NCBI RefSeq assembly: GCF_001007935.1
Contig: NZ_CP011451.1
Location: forward strand, 310,001-374,000
Source: Nitrosomonas communis
GTDB lineage: Bacteria; Pseudomonadota; Gammaproteobacteria; Burkholderiales; Nitrosomonadaceae
Reading direction: 5' to 3'
Length of the DNA: 64,000 nt
Of this stretch, positions 48,407 to 58,735 are shown piece after piece; positions within the stretch are counted from its first letter, which is position 1; every line of letters begins with the position of its first letter. A model generated the notes under the pieces. It was not told the DNA's origin and did not search any database. It saw only the letters and a list, made by a program, of their open reading frames with translations. The translations under genes and the position numbers were made by a program.

Positions 48407-48700
48407 ATGAGGATGAGTAAAAAGCGCACACAATACTCGAGTGAATTTAAAGCAAAACTAGCGCCGGTAGCAGTGCGCGGTGATGAAACTATCCCACAAT
48501 TAGCAGCACGCTATAATGTCCATCCCACGCAGATCAATAGTAGGAAACGGCAGCTCATTGAGCAGGCTGCCGAGCTATTTTCTAAAGATAATACTGTCTC
48601 TAATAAGGAGCGACATACAACAGATGACCTGCACTGAGTTATTGGTCAATTGACAGTTGAACGCGATTTTTTAGCAAGCAAGCTTAATCATGATAACTGA
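48407..48700 (+). pseudogene. IS3-family OrfA remnant
   Basis: MRMSKKRTQYSSEFKAKLA, then PQLAARYNVHPTQINSRKRQLIEQAAELF, is the helix-turn-helix OrfA of IS3-type elements. An AAGGAG site precedes it. The frame stops at TGA (48635-48637), after which VIGQLTVERDFLASKL continues in frame. The sequence is cut by the IS630 left end. No OrfB is present. Confidence 0.78.
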
Positions 48701-49570
48701 TCCCCTATAAAATGATTCAAAATTCATAGGCGGCAAAGAGCTGCTCGATGGAACACCCTTCCCTTTTTCTGATGGCTTTGGCCTGGGCCCATTTTGGTTC
48801 AATGTCATTTAAGTCTGGGAAATAAGGCGGCAAATATTCAAGCGTATGCCCGGCATTGACAATAGCGGTTTGGATATCCAGCCGTTTATGAAAGGTTGCG
48901 TTGTCCATGACAATCACGCAAGCGGGCAGAAGTTTAGGCAAAAGGTCCTGCGTCACCCATGCATAGAAGATGTCAGCGGTGATATTGGCGATGAACAGAC
49001 CTATGGTCAGGAGCGTCTTTCCGATCAGGGCGCCAATGACATTGGTTCGGCCTGTTGTATGCCAATCTTTTACGCCATGGGCGCGTTCACCCACTGGCGC
49101 ATAGCCATGCGTGCGCGGCATGTCGTGTGCAAAGCCGCTTTCATCAAGCTAAACGATGACGCGGCCTTCGCGCTCATAGCCTTCAATTTTTTGCTGGAAG
49201 AGGCCCCGCTCTTCTTCGCTGGCTTTGGGGTGACGCAGGCTTTTTTTTATAAGTCACGCCCAGACGCTTTAAAGCGTGATTAATGCCTTGCTTGCTGACC
49301 CCCAGCCGTTTGGCGCGCTCGTACTGATACGCGTCGGATAATTCTTGATATCCTGCGCTAACATTTCCATGTTGATTTTGGTAGCAGGCTTGTTGCGGGT
49401 GGTCTTGGGATCGGGAGTCTTGATCCAACGCGTCACACTGGCCACACCTATGCAAAAACGCTTGGCCACTTGCGCGATAGTAAGATTCTCCTTCTCTCGA
49501 ACGGATAATACTTTACGGCGAAATGATATCGGATAGGTCATCCGTAAATTATAATCAATCTATAGGGGAT
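48700..49570 (-). mobile_element. IS630-family insertion sequence, 871 bp, decayed
   Basis: Terminal inverted repeats are ATCCCCTATAaAatGATT at 48700-48717 and its near-complement AATCaatcTATAGGGGAT at 49553-49570. Between them lies one broken transposase gene filling the element. It has inserted into, or next to, the IS3 remnant. Confidence 0.82.
48717..49541 (-). pseudogene. IS630-family transposase, frameshifted
   Basis: The N-terminus (49541 down) encodes MTYPISFRRKVLSVREKENL and NKPATKINMEMLAQDI. A frameshift then leads to AYQYERAKRLGVSKQGINHALKRLGVTYKKK. After another break the catalytic part runs from MPRTHGYAPVGERAHGVKDWH to VIVMDNATFHKR, LEYLPPYFPDLNDIEPKWAQAKAIR and the stop at 48717. 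A stop codon near 49150 interrupts the DDE strand before MPRTHGYAP. It is not functional. Confidence 0.82.
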
Positions 49571-49835
49571 ATGCTATACATTATCGACAAAATCTTTGCA
49601 GCCGGACCAAAAAATCTACCAGTTCTCGATTTGCCAACCTTTCATTTGGCTTCTAATTCGGGTTAAAAGAGGAATTTAGGTTTATAGCAAAACCAGTTAG
49701 CAATGATGCAAAGGTATTCTCATTGTCTTATAGAACACAAATGGGAGCAGGCCAAGGCACTGAGTAAACAATAAAACCAAACCTCGATATGTTCTTCAAA
49801 TCCTAAACATTCTGAATCATTCTTAACTGGTTAGG

Positions 49836-50273
49836 CTATATGGTTTCAAGTTGCACCTGGTCATCAATGACCAAGCTGAATTGCTGAGAGTCAAAATCAC
49901 GGCGAGCAATGTGGATGACCGTGATGTGGTGCCGGAACTGGCGCGCTCTTTGTTTGGAAAACTCTTTGGTGACCGGGGCTATATCTCGCAGCCATTCTTT
50001 GAGCAAGGCGTGCAGCTCGTCACTAAGGTACGCAAGAACATGAAAAACAAGCTGTTGCCATTGTTTGACAAGCTCTTGTTACGTAAACGCTCAATCATTG
50101 AAACCGCCAATGATCAATTAAAGAATATCTCGCAAATCGAGCATTCCCGTCATCGCAGCCCATTTAACTTTTTTGTTAATCTGATAGCCGGGCTGGTGAC
50201 TTACACTTTTCGGGAGAAGAAACCCTCGCTTAACATTAGGTTTTCTCAAGCTCTGCCAACCGTTGGATTGTGA
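49836..50273 (+). pseudogene. IS982-family transposase, C-terminal fragment
   Basis: YGFKLHLVINDQAELL, VDDRDVVPELARSLFGKLFGDRGYISQ, QLVTKVRKNMKNKL and RSIIETANDQLKNISQIEHSRHRS are characteristic of IS982 transposases. The N-terminal third is missing and the sequence before 49836 is unrecognised. It ends 25 bp from the pelC stop. Confidence 0.8.
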
Positions 50274-50298
50274 CTTTTATGTCGAACTCACGTTATAT

Positions 50299-50859
50299 TT
50301 AAATAATTCTAAGGTCAGAAATCAAATTCTTGATTAATTTTTGTGCAGTACCACTTAGTGATTCCGTACTCCAACCAGATCGCGCTCCGCTTGCAGACCA
50401 TATAACTTTGCCAGAAGAGAGATCTATAATTCTAATGGTCAGACCAACAACTGGTTCACTGCCAACACCAAGCTTATATTGCCATTCATCAACGCTGCCT
50501 GTTACTGCATAAGAAACATTCTCTTTGATCGCAAGTGACATGGCCTTTTCCTGACGTTTGCGGTCATTAGATTCGGCCCAATCATTTTTGTTATCATCAA
50601 GTTGATACATTTCTATATTTGGGATGCCTCGAATTCTGAGCAAAGTAGATAGTATTTCTTCAACTTGTTCACCCGCGCGTGGTGTCTGTGAATAATTTTG
50701 AAAAGGTAAAATTAACCAACGTTCAGAAGAAGAAAGTGGAGCACTTTTTTGTATATCGATTACCGAACATGCTATTAACAAATTCAGCAAAATAATAAAA
50801 AAGAAAAATCTAAATTTTAGATGAGCAAATCGTAGGATTTTTTCGCTGCCAATCAACAT
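50299..50859 (-). CDS. pelC: Pel outer-membrane lipoprotein PelC
   Basis: PelC forms a dodecameric ring on the inner face of the outer membrane that guides Pel to PelB. The 186-residue protein has a lipoprotein signal with lipobox LLIAC (Cys ~31). The PelC fold signature follows: RWLILPFQNYSQTPRAGEQVEEIL, AVTGSVDEWQYKLG and GLTIRIIDLSSGKVIWSASG. It is separated from the pelDEFG-A run by the NGR-like operon and several IS remnants, and is divergent from pelB. Confidence 0.9.
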   Translation of the reverse strand: MLIGSEKILRFAHLKFRFFFFIILLNLLIACSVIDIQKSAPLSSSERWLILPFQNYSQTPRAGEQVEEILSTLLRIRGIPNIEMYQLDDNKNDWAESNDRKRQEKAMSLAIKENVSYAVTGSVDEWQYKLGVGSEPVVGLTIRIIDLSSGKVIWSASGARSGWSTESLSGTAQKLIKNLISDLRII

Positions 50860-52086
50860 AAACTTCTCCTTTTTCGATTGATTAATTTAATAGTTTCTTC
50901 CCTACTGCCCGGCTGATCGTAAATCCTTAAGAAATTGGATTTGGAAGGCTTGAAAATCGAGTAAAAAATTTGATAGAGATAAATTTTTAAACTCAATATT
51001 TTAAGTTTGCAATATATTAGCATTGTATAGCACCAGTTGCTCAAACACATCGCTTGCTAATGTATTATTGCATATTAATAAACACTACCATTACTAATCA
51101 ATCTAGAAATTAAGAAAGTACTAAACAAAAAAATAGCAAAATAATTGTAAATGATCAATTTAAACAAAATATGCTTAAGGGTACTTCAATAAGTGTTTTA
51201 TTGGAGTATTATTTATGCTGTATCTCTTGTTTCGCAAACAACATTCATTATTTTTAAGCGCAAATTTTAAGGAAATATTATCCTAAAAACCTGATAAAAA
51301 CCATGAATGAAATTTAGTTATTGGGAGAATAGATTGGTTAAGATAATACTCGGTACTAGGTCACTGTTCTGTTTAAAAAACTTACCTAGTTCTTATCATT
51401 AACAAGATAAATTCCACTTTTTAAAAAGGAAGGCTCGAGCTGAGTTTCATAGCTGTAAACTATTATCTGAGGAGCTAAGAATGTATTTACACTTGCATAC
51501 TTTTTACCGTAATCGCAATAGACAGAACCCACCCTATAGCGTTTCTATTATTACCCATATTTACCATTTGTGCGGTCAGGTCGCAATTAAGTTAGCATAC
51601 GGATTTCTTAAGTATTCCACAATCTATGACTATCCTCAATTACTGATTAAGTTCCCACTGCACAGACTAGGTTATGGTGCTGAAAGGAACAATTACAGCT
51701 TGGAATCATGAGCACTGCATACGTCTATCGTGTAGCCACATTCAATGTTACTTCAAGATTGTTAAAAAACTCTGTCAATATAGCCGATGCTATAAAACTT
51801 TCCGCTTTTCAATAGATATATGCGAAACTTTTTTTATGGTAATCGATCAATAAAATTCAAAATGCATAATTTGTTGTTAAATATTAATTTCTAAAATTTT
51901 CGGTAGCCAGCCATAGCTGGCTTATATTAATGGCAGAAAATTGCGTAATGTTTGTGAATATTACTGATTTTAGTTATTGAGGCACATAATTTTAAAAAAT
52001 TTAAGAATTGCAATAGAGTCCTTGCTTAAGAAGTCAAACTTATGACATATAAAGACATTTTCTAAATTTTTTCGTTAACCCCAATT
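50860..52086. other. 1.2-kb region between divergent pelC and pelB
   Basis: AT-rich. A 76-codon plus-strand ORF (51481-51711) has a good GAGGAG site, but its product resembles no family and its composition is not convincing. Promoters for both pelC and pelB must lie here or within neighbouring genes. No 17-bp element or sigma-54 motif was recognised. Confidence 0.4.
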
Positions 52087-52242
52087 ATGATTACGTTATA
52101 TGACATTTCGTTTGTCAACCTCAGCATGGATGTATTATTACTTATCGCTATTGGAGCCATTTCCACAGCATCAATGTACCCGGTTTTATCTCCGATTCTC
52201 TATTCGCTATATCTAGTTCAATTGCGGTTCTTAAGACCATGA
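52087..52242 (+). CDS. Possible small membrane protein overlapping the pelB start
   Basis: An ATG at 52087 opens 51 codons whose TGA overlaps the pelB ATG in an ATGA junction. The product starts MITLYDISFVNLSMDVLLLI and is hydrophobic through most of its length, consistent with one or two membrane segments, ending QLRFLRP. The coupling to pelB is typical of real upstream genes. There is no good ribosome site and no recognised family. Confidence 0.45.
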   Translation: MITLYDISFVNLSMDVLLLIAIGAISTASMYPVLSPILYSLYLVQLRFLRP

Positions 52243-55200
52243 ATCAAAAATTGCCAGATAATTCTAAGAGAGCGATAGTTATATTTGCCATCACATTAGC
52301 TATTATTTTCTCGCTTTTCTTTTATGTTTATAAAGAGGAGCGGTTAAAAGAATTTCTGCAATTAGTCAAACCCGACAGTATTTCAGTACAATATTTAAAG
52401 CTGCTTTTGAATCTCAACCCTGATAACGCTGGTCTACGTCTTGAACTTGCCCGCCACTATATTAATTTAGGAGAAGACGATAAGGCTCACTTAGAGTTAG
52501 AATCATTAATAGGAGAAAATAGTCCCATAGCGTTAGAAGCCAAACTTTTAATGCTAGAAATTGATTTAAGGAAATATTTCTCATTAGCGGCAGAAGACCC
52601 AAATCGGAAAACAGAGCTAACTAAACTACAAAACATTATCACTGATATTAGTAAAAATCCGATCCCAGTAACTTTAATTTCTAAAGTTATTAAGCTTAGC
52701 CTGGAGCTTAATCAGCCAGTTATTGCTGCAAATTTGTATGACCAATGGTCCACCATGATTCTCAATCCTACCGAAAGAATTGAGAAATTAAATGAATCAG
52801 CGAGATGGTATCTTGCATCTGGCTTACATTATAAAGTAGCAGAAGCATATCATAAATGCTATGAATTATCGGAAGATATAGTCGAGGCCAAAAAATTTGC
52901 ATTTCTAGCGCTTCAAGCATTACGAGCAGTTGGTGATAGCAACCTCGCTGCGGAATATTTTCGCACCTATCAGCAGAAGTTCCCAAAAGACCCAGCACTT
53001 CTTGATGAAATAATTACTCTTTATATGGCTAACAAGAACCCAAAAGATGCCTATGAATTGGGCATCTTGCGTTTGGCATTAGACCCTGACGATCCAGAGC
53101 AAATTAAAAAACAAATTGATCGTGCTCTTGCCGTTGGAGAAATTCAGCCAGCTCTGGACTTAGCGCAGCGGTTAACAGAAATTGCTCCAGATGATGATGA
53201 AGCTTATGAAAGTCTAGCTCGTATCGCAGAATGGGCAGATAAACCGGGGTTAGCATTAAAAGCCTGGTTATGGTTAGCTAGAAATAGACAAGATGATGCT
53301 GCAATGATCAATTCAATTGATCTTTCAAAAGCGCTCTATTTTTTCAATATCACCATAGAAATGCTAGAGCAACGAGCAAGCATGCGCGAACTAACCGATG
53401 AAGAAATAGAAAATTTATTGTTTGCTTTTAATGAGGCAGGCAATCTATCTGACCAAATTAATTTCTTGAAGTCCTATTTAAAGCGTTATCCGGAAAATAT
53501 CCAGGTATGGGAAGCATTGGCTAAAGCACAAGAAAATGCAGGACAAATAGGCGAGGCCATAGCGACATGGCAAATTATTGGATCACAATTCAATCGTCTA
53601 TCAGATGCTGTGGCCCATCAAGCTAGATTATTGTGGAAGAATGGCCAATCTGAGAAGGCATTTTCGCTATTGTTATCACATCAAGATAATACATCAGATA
53701 AAGATTCCTATTACTGGCAGATTTTTGGCGAGCTTTCCTGGGAGTTAGAACGGCCTGAGGATTCATTTTCAGCTTATAACATTCTTTGGAAAACGAAAAA
53801 AGCTAATACACTTGTTGCAGAACGATTAATTCAAAGATTACGAGACACAGGTAAAGCAGAAGAAGCTATTGCACTTGGTGAAGAGGCCTATGATCGTTTT
53901 AATGAACCTCGCTGGCTACTGCTTTCTATGGATATTGCTAATGAGGCCGGTTTGTCAGCTCAACTGAAGAAACTCTTACAAATAGCAATAAGTAATGAAT
54001 CGAAATTTCAGGATTCAGAAATGTATTGGCTATTGCGTGCTCAGTTAGATATTCATGAGAATAATCCCAAAATAGCTATAAAGCACTATCAACAAGCATT
54101 GACAATTAATCCCGCGTCTGTTGTTGCCAAAGAAGGCATTTTATGGAGTCTTATTGAGCAAAATGACAGAAAATTACTTAAATCTTACCTTGAAAGGTGG
54201 CAATCAGAAGCGTTGGAAAATCCATTGTTATGGGGCAGTTATGGGGTAGCTTTAGCTAAAATTGGTCAGCACAAAAAAGCTTTGTCTTGGCTTGAGCGCA
54301 ATTCACAAATCAGCCCTGATGATTATCTGTGGCAGCTTACCTATGCAGATGTCTTGAGCCAGGCTGGGTATGCAGACAAAGCCTGGCACTTGCGGAAACA
54401 TGTTTTGTTTAACTTAAGATCTCGTTTTAACAAAATTGACAATGAACCAGGCACAAGGGTGAAGGATATTTTACGTACTGAATATTTAGCTTTAGTGCGG
54501 AATATGGAAGGCGCAAATACTGAAGTGTCTGTTTTGAAAAAATTTCTTGGAAAAGGATACGATGATCCTTTTGTTCAAGAGCTGCTTGTTGCTGCATATT
54601 TGTCTCAGAAGAATTATTCTGCTGCTCGGCATTGGCTACTACAAGAACATATTGCCAGGCAAGAAACACCAAGTTGGCAACGTCTTACCCTAGCTTTGGC
54701 GGAAAACAATCTTGCTACTGCTGAGCATATTCTTGAAAAAGAAAGCGATAAGCTTACGAAAATCAGCAAAATGGAAGTGCTTAAACGTTTAGATAGAAAT
54801 AAAGAGGCCCTAGCATTAACTTATGACCTTCTTGAGGAAAATAAAGACCAATCACCTGTGTTGCAATCATATCTTTTTCATACCAGAGATGAATTGGCGG
54901 TGAAATCAAGCAGGCAGATAATAGGCAATGTTGATTTTAGAAGTCTTGGTGCTATAGATTTTATCGAAGGTCGGGCGCGTTTTAATACTCCCCTATTAGG
55001 AGGGGTACTTGGCATGGAACTGAAGAATACTTATTTGAATTCTACAGATCCCAACATCAGGTTACCTGCTGATACTGAAGTTGATCTTAGTACAGAATAT
55101 AAACATCCTTTTAAAGAAGGAATGCTCCAGTTCAATCTGGGTGGCAATCTCAGAGAAGATGCCTCTCTGGTTTATGGCGCAGCTAGAGTCAACAAAGATA

Positions 55201-55832
55201 TAACCAATAAAGTGAAAACAAGCTTGCGCATTGGAGTGAATGAAATACCGTTTGAAACAGGGCCATTACGAGCGCTTGGAGCAAAAGATATCCTTTTATT
55301 CAATGTTACAACGCAATTACCATCAAACTCATTTATGAGTATGGATATTGATGGTCATCGTTATCTGACGAGAGAAAGGGGTACTCTCGGTACAGGCTAT
55401 AAATTGCAAGGAATTCTGGGAAAATCTCTACTTACGGGCATTCAAGATTGGCAAGTTAGATTACAAGGTACATGGGAAAGCAATGACTTAGTAGGAATAC
55501 TCCCTTCTGAATTGAATGGGTTATTGGGAGCATCTGTAGCCAATGTGGAAACATTCATCACACAAAAATTCGGTACGATGGGTGCAGGAACGGCTTTTCG
55601 TTATGGAGGATCCGATCAAGGTGTATTGAGACAACCTTTTATTCTTGCAGATGCTTGGGCAGGATGGGTATGGCCAAATGATGTTTTTGGGTATAACGGC
55701 CGGCTAGCTATGGGGGTTTCATTATTTGGCCGAGACACACTTAGTGTCGGAGCATTTTATAGTAATATTCAAGGGGGTAAGACTGATCAAGCTTTTAAGG
55801 GAGTGGGTCTTCAATACTCTATTCGCTTCTAA
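52239..55832 (+). CDS. pelB: Pel secretion porin PelB
   Basis: The 1197-residue protein matches PelB in length and plan. It has one N-terminal membrane anchor (~12-30, AIVIFAITLAIIFSLFFYVY), about twenty periplasmic TPR repeats (e.g. NPDNAGLRLELARHYINLGEDDKA and ENIQVWEALAKAQENAGQIGEAIATW), and a C-terminal 16-strand-type beta-barrel (~890-1197) ending in aromatic SIRF. PelB exports Pel and its TPRs position PelA and PelC. It is divergent from pelC and convergent with galE, separated from the other pel genes by about 16 kb. Confidence 0.9.
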   Translation: MNQKLPDNSKRAIVIFAITLAIIFSLFFYVYKEERLKEFLQLVKPDSISVQYLKLLLNLNPDNAGLRLELARHYINLGEDDKAHLELESLIGENSPIALEAKLLMLEIDLRKYFSLAAEDPNRKTELTKLQNIITDISKNPIPVTLISKVIKLSLELNQPVIAANLYDQWSTMILNPTERIEKLNESARWYLASGLHYKVAEAYHKCYELSEDIVEAKKFAFLALQALRAVGDSNLAAEYFRTYQQKFPKDPALLDEIITLYMANKNPKDAYELGILRLALDPDDPEQIKKQIDRALAVGEIQPALDLAQRLTEIAPDDDEAYESLARIAEWADKPGLALKAWLWLARNRQDDAAMINSIDLSKALYFFNITIEMLEQRASMRELTDEEIENLLFAFNEAGNLSDQINFLKSYLKRYPENIQVWEALAKAQENAGQIGEAIATWQIIGSQFNRLSDAVAHQARLLWKNGQSEKAFSLLLSHQDNTSDKDSYYWQIFGELSWELERPEDSFSAYNILWKTKKANTLVAERLIQRLRDTGKAEEAIALGEEAYDRFNEPRWLLLSMDIANEAGLSAQLKKLLQIAISNESKFQDSEMYWLLRAQLDIHENNPKIAIKHYQQALTINPASVVAKEGILWSLIEQNDRKLLKSYLERWQSEALENPLLWGSYGVALAKIGQHKKALSWLERNSQISPDDYLWQLTYADVLSQAGYADKAWHLRKHVLFNLRSRFNKIDNEPGTRVKDILRTEYLALVRNMEGANTEVSVLKKFLGKGYDDPFVQELLVAAYLSQKNYSAARHWLLQEHIARQETPSWQRLTLALAENNLATAEHILEKESDKLTKISKMEVLKRLDRNKEALALTYDLLEENKDQSPVLQSYLFHTRDELAVKSSRQIIGNVDFRSLGAIDFIEGRARFNTPLLGGVLGMELKNTYLNSTDPNIRLPADTEVDLSTEYKHPFKEGMLQFNLGGNLREDASLVYGAARVNKDITNKVKTSLRIGVNEIPFETGPLRALGAKDILLFNVTTQLPSNSFMSMDIDGHRYLTRERGTLGTGYKLQGILGKSLLTGIQDWQVRLQGTWESNDLVGILPSELNGLLGASVANVETFITQKFGTMGAGTAFRYGGSDQGVLRQPFILADAWAGWVWPNDVFGYNGRLAMGVSLFGRDTLSVGAFYSNIQGGKTDQAFKGVGLQYSIRF

Positions 55833-56031
55833 GCCTTGGAGAACTTGACTCAAAAATTGGACCGGCTTTTCATTCGATTCCCAGTTTTTTTCTATAAAAT
55901 TTCTGATCTGCTTAACCCATTTTGTAAGCTTAACAATGTTCTGATAAATGAATTATTCCAAATAAATATAATATTTTAAATATTTAAAACAAGACAGTTA
56001 TCTATCAATTCGATAGTATAGCTTTATAACA

Positions 56032-57051
56032 TCATCCTTTATAACCATTAGGGTTGTCACTTTGCCAGCGCCATGAATCTGCGCAGGCATCTTTAAGAGA
56101 TTTTTGTGCTTGCCAGCCTAAGAGAGAGTGCGCTAGGCTTGGATCAGCATAACATGCTGCGATATCACCGGGCCGCCGGTCAGTAATTTTATAAGGTATT
56201 TTTACGCCACTTGCATGTTCGAATGCATTAACAAGCTCCAGCACGCTTGTGCCTTTGCCTGTACCAACATTTATTGCACGATACTCGTTCGGTGTAGCAG
56301 GTATGTTTAGAGCTGCTACGTGTGCTTTCGCAAGGTCGGTTACATGAATATAGTCTCGTACGCCTGTACCATCAGGGGTAGGATAGTCATTACCAAATAC
56401 AGAAAGCTCCTTGAGTTTGCCAACTGCAACTTGACTGACATAGGGCATAAGGTTATTAGGTATATCGCTTGGATCTTCACCGATAGTTCCAGACTCGTGC
56501 GCACCTATTGGATTAAAATAGCGCAGTGCAGTAATTTGCCAATTATTATTGGTTATTGCAAGATCCATGAGCATAGTCTCAATAATAAGCTTTGTTTGAC
56601 CATATGGGTTAGTAACTTTAGCGGGGAGTGTGGCAGATTCTTTGATCGGAACGATTACTGGGTCACCATAAACGGTGGCTGATGAGCTGAAAACCAATTG
56701 CCTGACCTCATGAGATTCCATAACCTCTAATAATGAGATTGTGGAAATAAGATTATTATTGTAATACTTGAGTGGCACTCTCACCGACTCGCCCACCGCT
56801 TTAAGACCAGCAAAATGAATAACACCGTCAATTTGATGCTTTGAAAATATTTCTTCAAGTGCTTGCTTATTACGGACGTCTTTTTCGTAAAATGTAAGCT
56901 TTTTTCCAACAATTTTCTCGATTCGATTTATCGCGACTTTACTACTATTTAATAGATTATCAATGATAATCACATCGTGTTTATTGTTAAGCAGCTCTAT
57001 GATAGTGTGGCTACCAATATAGCCAGCACCACCTGTTACAAGAATAATCAT
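56032..57051 (-). CDS. galE: UDP-glucose/UDP-N-acetylglucosamine 4-epimerase GalE with Cys gatekeeper
   Basis: This NAD-dependent short-chain epimerase has 339 residues: VTGGAGYIGSHT (residues ~5-16), FSSSATVYGDP and the catalytic Tyr in NPYGQTKLIIE. Aligning the C-terminus with E. coli GalE (338 residues) places Cys300 in AACYADPS at the position of E. coli Tyr299. A small residue there is known to admit UDP-GlcNAc/UDP-GalNAc, as in human GALE (Cys307, AACYANPS). So this enzyme probably makes UDP-GalNAc for Pel as well as UDP-galactose. It lies next to pelB. Confidence 0.94.
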   Translation of the reverse strand: MIILVTGGAGYIGSHTIIELLNNKHDVIIIDNLLNSSKVAINRIEKIVGKKLTFYEKDVRNKQALEEIFSKHQIDGVIHFAGLKAVGESVRVPLKYYNNNLISTISLLEVMESHEVRQLVFSSSATVYGDPVIVPIKESATLPAKVTNPYGQTKLIIETMLMDLAITNNNWQITALRYFNPIGAHESGTIGEDPSDIPNNLMPYVSQVAVGKLKELSVFGNDYPTPDGTGVRDYIHVTDLAKAHVAALNIPATPNEYRAINVGTGKGTSVLELVNAFEHASGVKIPYKITDRRPGDIAACYADPSLAHSLLGWQAQKSLKDACADSWRWQSDNPNGYKG

Positions 57052-57462
57052 TTGGTGTGCCTCAAAGTTATTTTCGGTTGAATCTCATATTTTCCGAGAA
57101 CGAATTATAGTGCCGGATAATCATGAATAACAAGCTATCTGTGAAACACAGGTTTATTGTTTTAAACTAAGAATATTAAACATGATACCCATGCCACCGT
57201 ATTCAGTTTAATAACTCAAATTTTTGCTTACAATCGGCTGGCTTCAAGTGTTTTAAAAAAAGATGAATATGAGTGAAAATTCACTATGCCTCACAAAAAT
57301 TATGATACATCAATCCCATAGTCATATCTAAGCAGTAGGAAAGAAGGATTGCGGAAAGGGCTTAGTCATGTTCGATCTAAAAATGCTACAAGTAAGAGGA
57401 TGCAGCGCTCATAGATAATTCAAATATTTTTCTGAATGACATATTCTAATTGACATTAAAAA
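57052..57462. other. Intergenic, no gene recognised
   Basis: AT-rich region upstream of galE, presumably holding its promoter, up to the IS630 remnant. No other signal was recognised. Confidence 0.4.
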
Positions 57463-58430
57463 TTGAAGAAATGGAGCAATATAGCCATGTATTACCAGGA
57501 AAAAATCATGGCAGGAAAATCAAGTGGAACAGATCAATTGGTATCGGCCCGAAAATTGTTGAAAACAGCTAAAACAGCGGCTGAATTGAGGACAGCCCAA
57601 GCAGTATTGTTGCCATTGGAATTGAGCATGTCGCTAGAGCAAACGGCGAAGGTTATTAGCCGTTCAGTCTGATGAACGTGTAGCCAGCGCACACGTTACT
57701 GTAGGATCGCTCGCTCGTGGCGAAGAGAAGACGCCCCGAACGAAATGAGCGCTTCATAAGCGTGCTATTGCCACGCTTGAGCAGTAAACGCAAATTCTGG
57801 GTGGGTTTGGGAGGAGTCAGCGCAAGGCCGCGTGGTAGTTGTTCCTTCGCTTAAAGAGAAACTCGAGGAACGGCTAGGTGAGAGCGTAGCCCTATCAACA
57901 TTTATCAAATGCTGGCACGCCATGGCTGGCGTAAACTTGTGCCAGATACTGCTCATCCTCAGGGAAATACTGCGTTGCGCGAAGATTGGAAAAAAAGAGC
58001 GACTAGATGAAATGATCGCTACGTAGGGTTATTATCGACCGCTACGCTTGATGTTTCAGGATGAAGCTCACTTTGAGCCGCATTGCAGACAGGTGCTATT
58101 GTTGGTGCCGCCGTCCAGATCGACCGGAGGTAAGTACCATGATGACGAAGAGTATACTTATGCTTATGGGGCACAGTCATAGTCCATTGATGGGGACCGT
58201 GACAGCTTGGTATTGCTCATGTCAGCAGCGATTACATGCAGATTTTCATCAATGAGGTTGCCAACCATTAGTCTGAGAATCTCTGCTAGTTATGCCTGCT
58301 ATCGTATTCACCTGAGCTGAATCCGGAGGAGCATAACTGAGATGAGCTATAAGAAAAATATGTTCAAAATCGCGTGCTTGACAGTATTGATGCACATTGT
58401 TACTGCGTTAATCAAAGTATAATTGGCTAA
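57463..58430 (+). pseudogene. IS630-family transposase, heavily decayed (different lineage from 48717)
   Basis: Fragments in changing frames line up in order: KSSGTDQLVSARKLLKTAKTAAELRTAQAVLLPLE with SLEQTAKVISRSV (57520-57672), LARHGWRKLVPD-like (~57910), REDWKKK (~57975), RPLRLMFQDEAHFEPH (~58040) and SPELNPEEHN (~58310), ending VQNRVLDSIDAH. These are IS630-type blocks. At least four frame breaks or stops are present. Confidence 0.75.
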
Positions 58431-58618
58431 TGTAAGATTATTAATCTAGTTTTTATTACAAATGAACATTAGAGCTAATGGCAGATACATGCATCATTTT
58501 TTTGGCATATATCGCCGTATAGCTTATTTTTAGAAAGGGAAATAAACAAAGCAAGCCATTGCAGATTTACGTACCGAATACGACATAAAGGATACTTTGA
58601 TATATCTACCGTATTTCT

Positions 58619-58652
58619 TTACTCCCCTTCTTTGAAAGAAGAAGGGGAGTAA
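58619..58652. terminator. Strong hairpin downstream of atpC
   Basis: TTACTCCCCTTCTT, a 6-base loop and its perfect 14-bp complement lie 84 bp after the atpC stop. The stem is stable, but no T-run follows on the minus strand, so termination is plausible rather than certain. The rest of 58431-58735 holds no gene. Confidence 0.5.
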
Positions 58653-58735
58653 CAGGTAGTATCATGCGCAAAAGTTGAAAGAAAACCTAGGCTCTATTTA
58701 TTCTACCTATGGCCATTCCAAGATGCCTCTATTTT

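Noticed and set aside
49571-49835. Sequence between the IS630 right end and the IS982 fragment
   Set aside because: Has short open stretches on both strands but nothing I can assign to OrfB of IS3 or to IS982.
50853-51050. 65-codon ORF overlapping the pelC start
   Set aside because: Overlaps the region expected to hold the pelC promoter and ribosome site; low-complexity composition.
51481-51711. 76-codon ORF with a good GAGGAG site between pelC and pelB
   Set aside because: Product is unlike any recognised family and has an implausible mix of His, Tyr and Arg; no neighbouring support. Kept only as a note in the intergenic entry.
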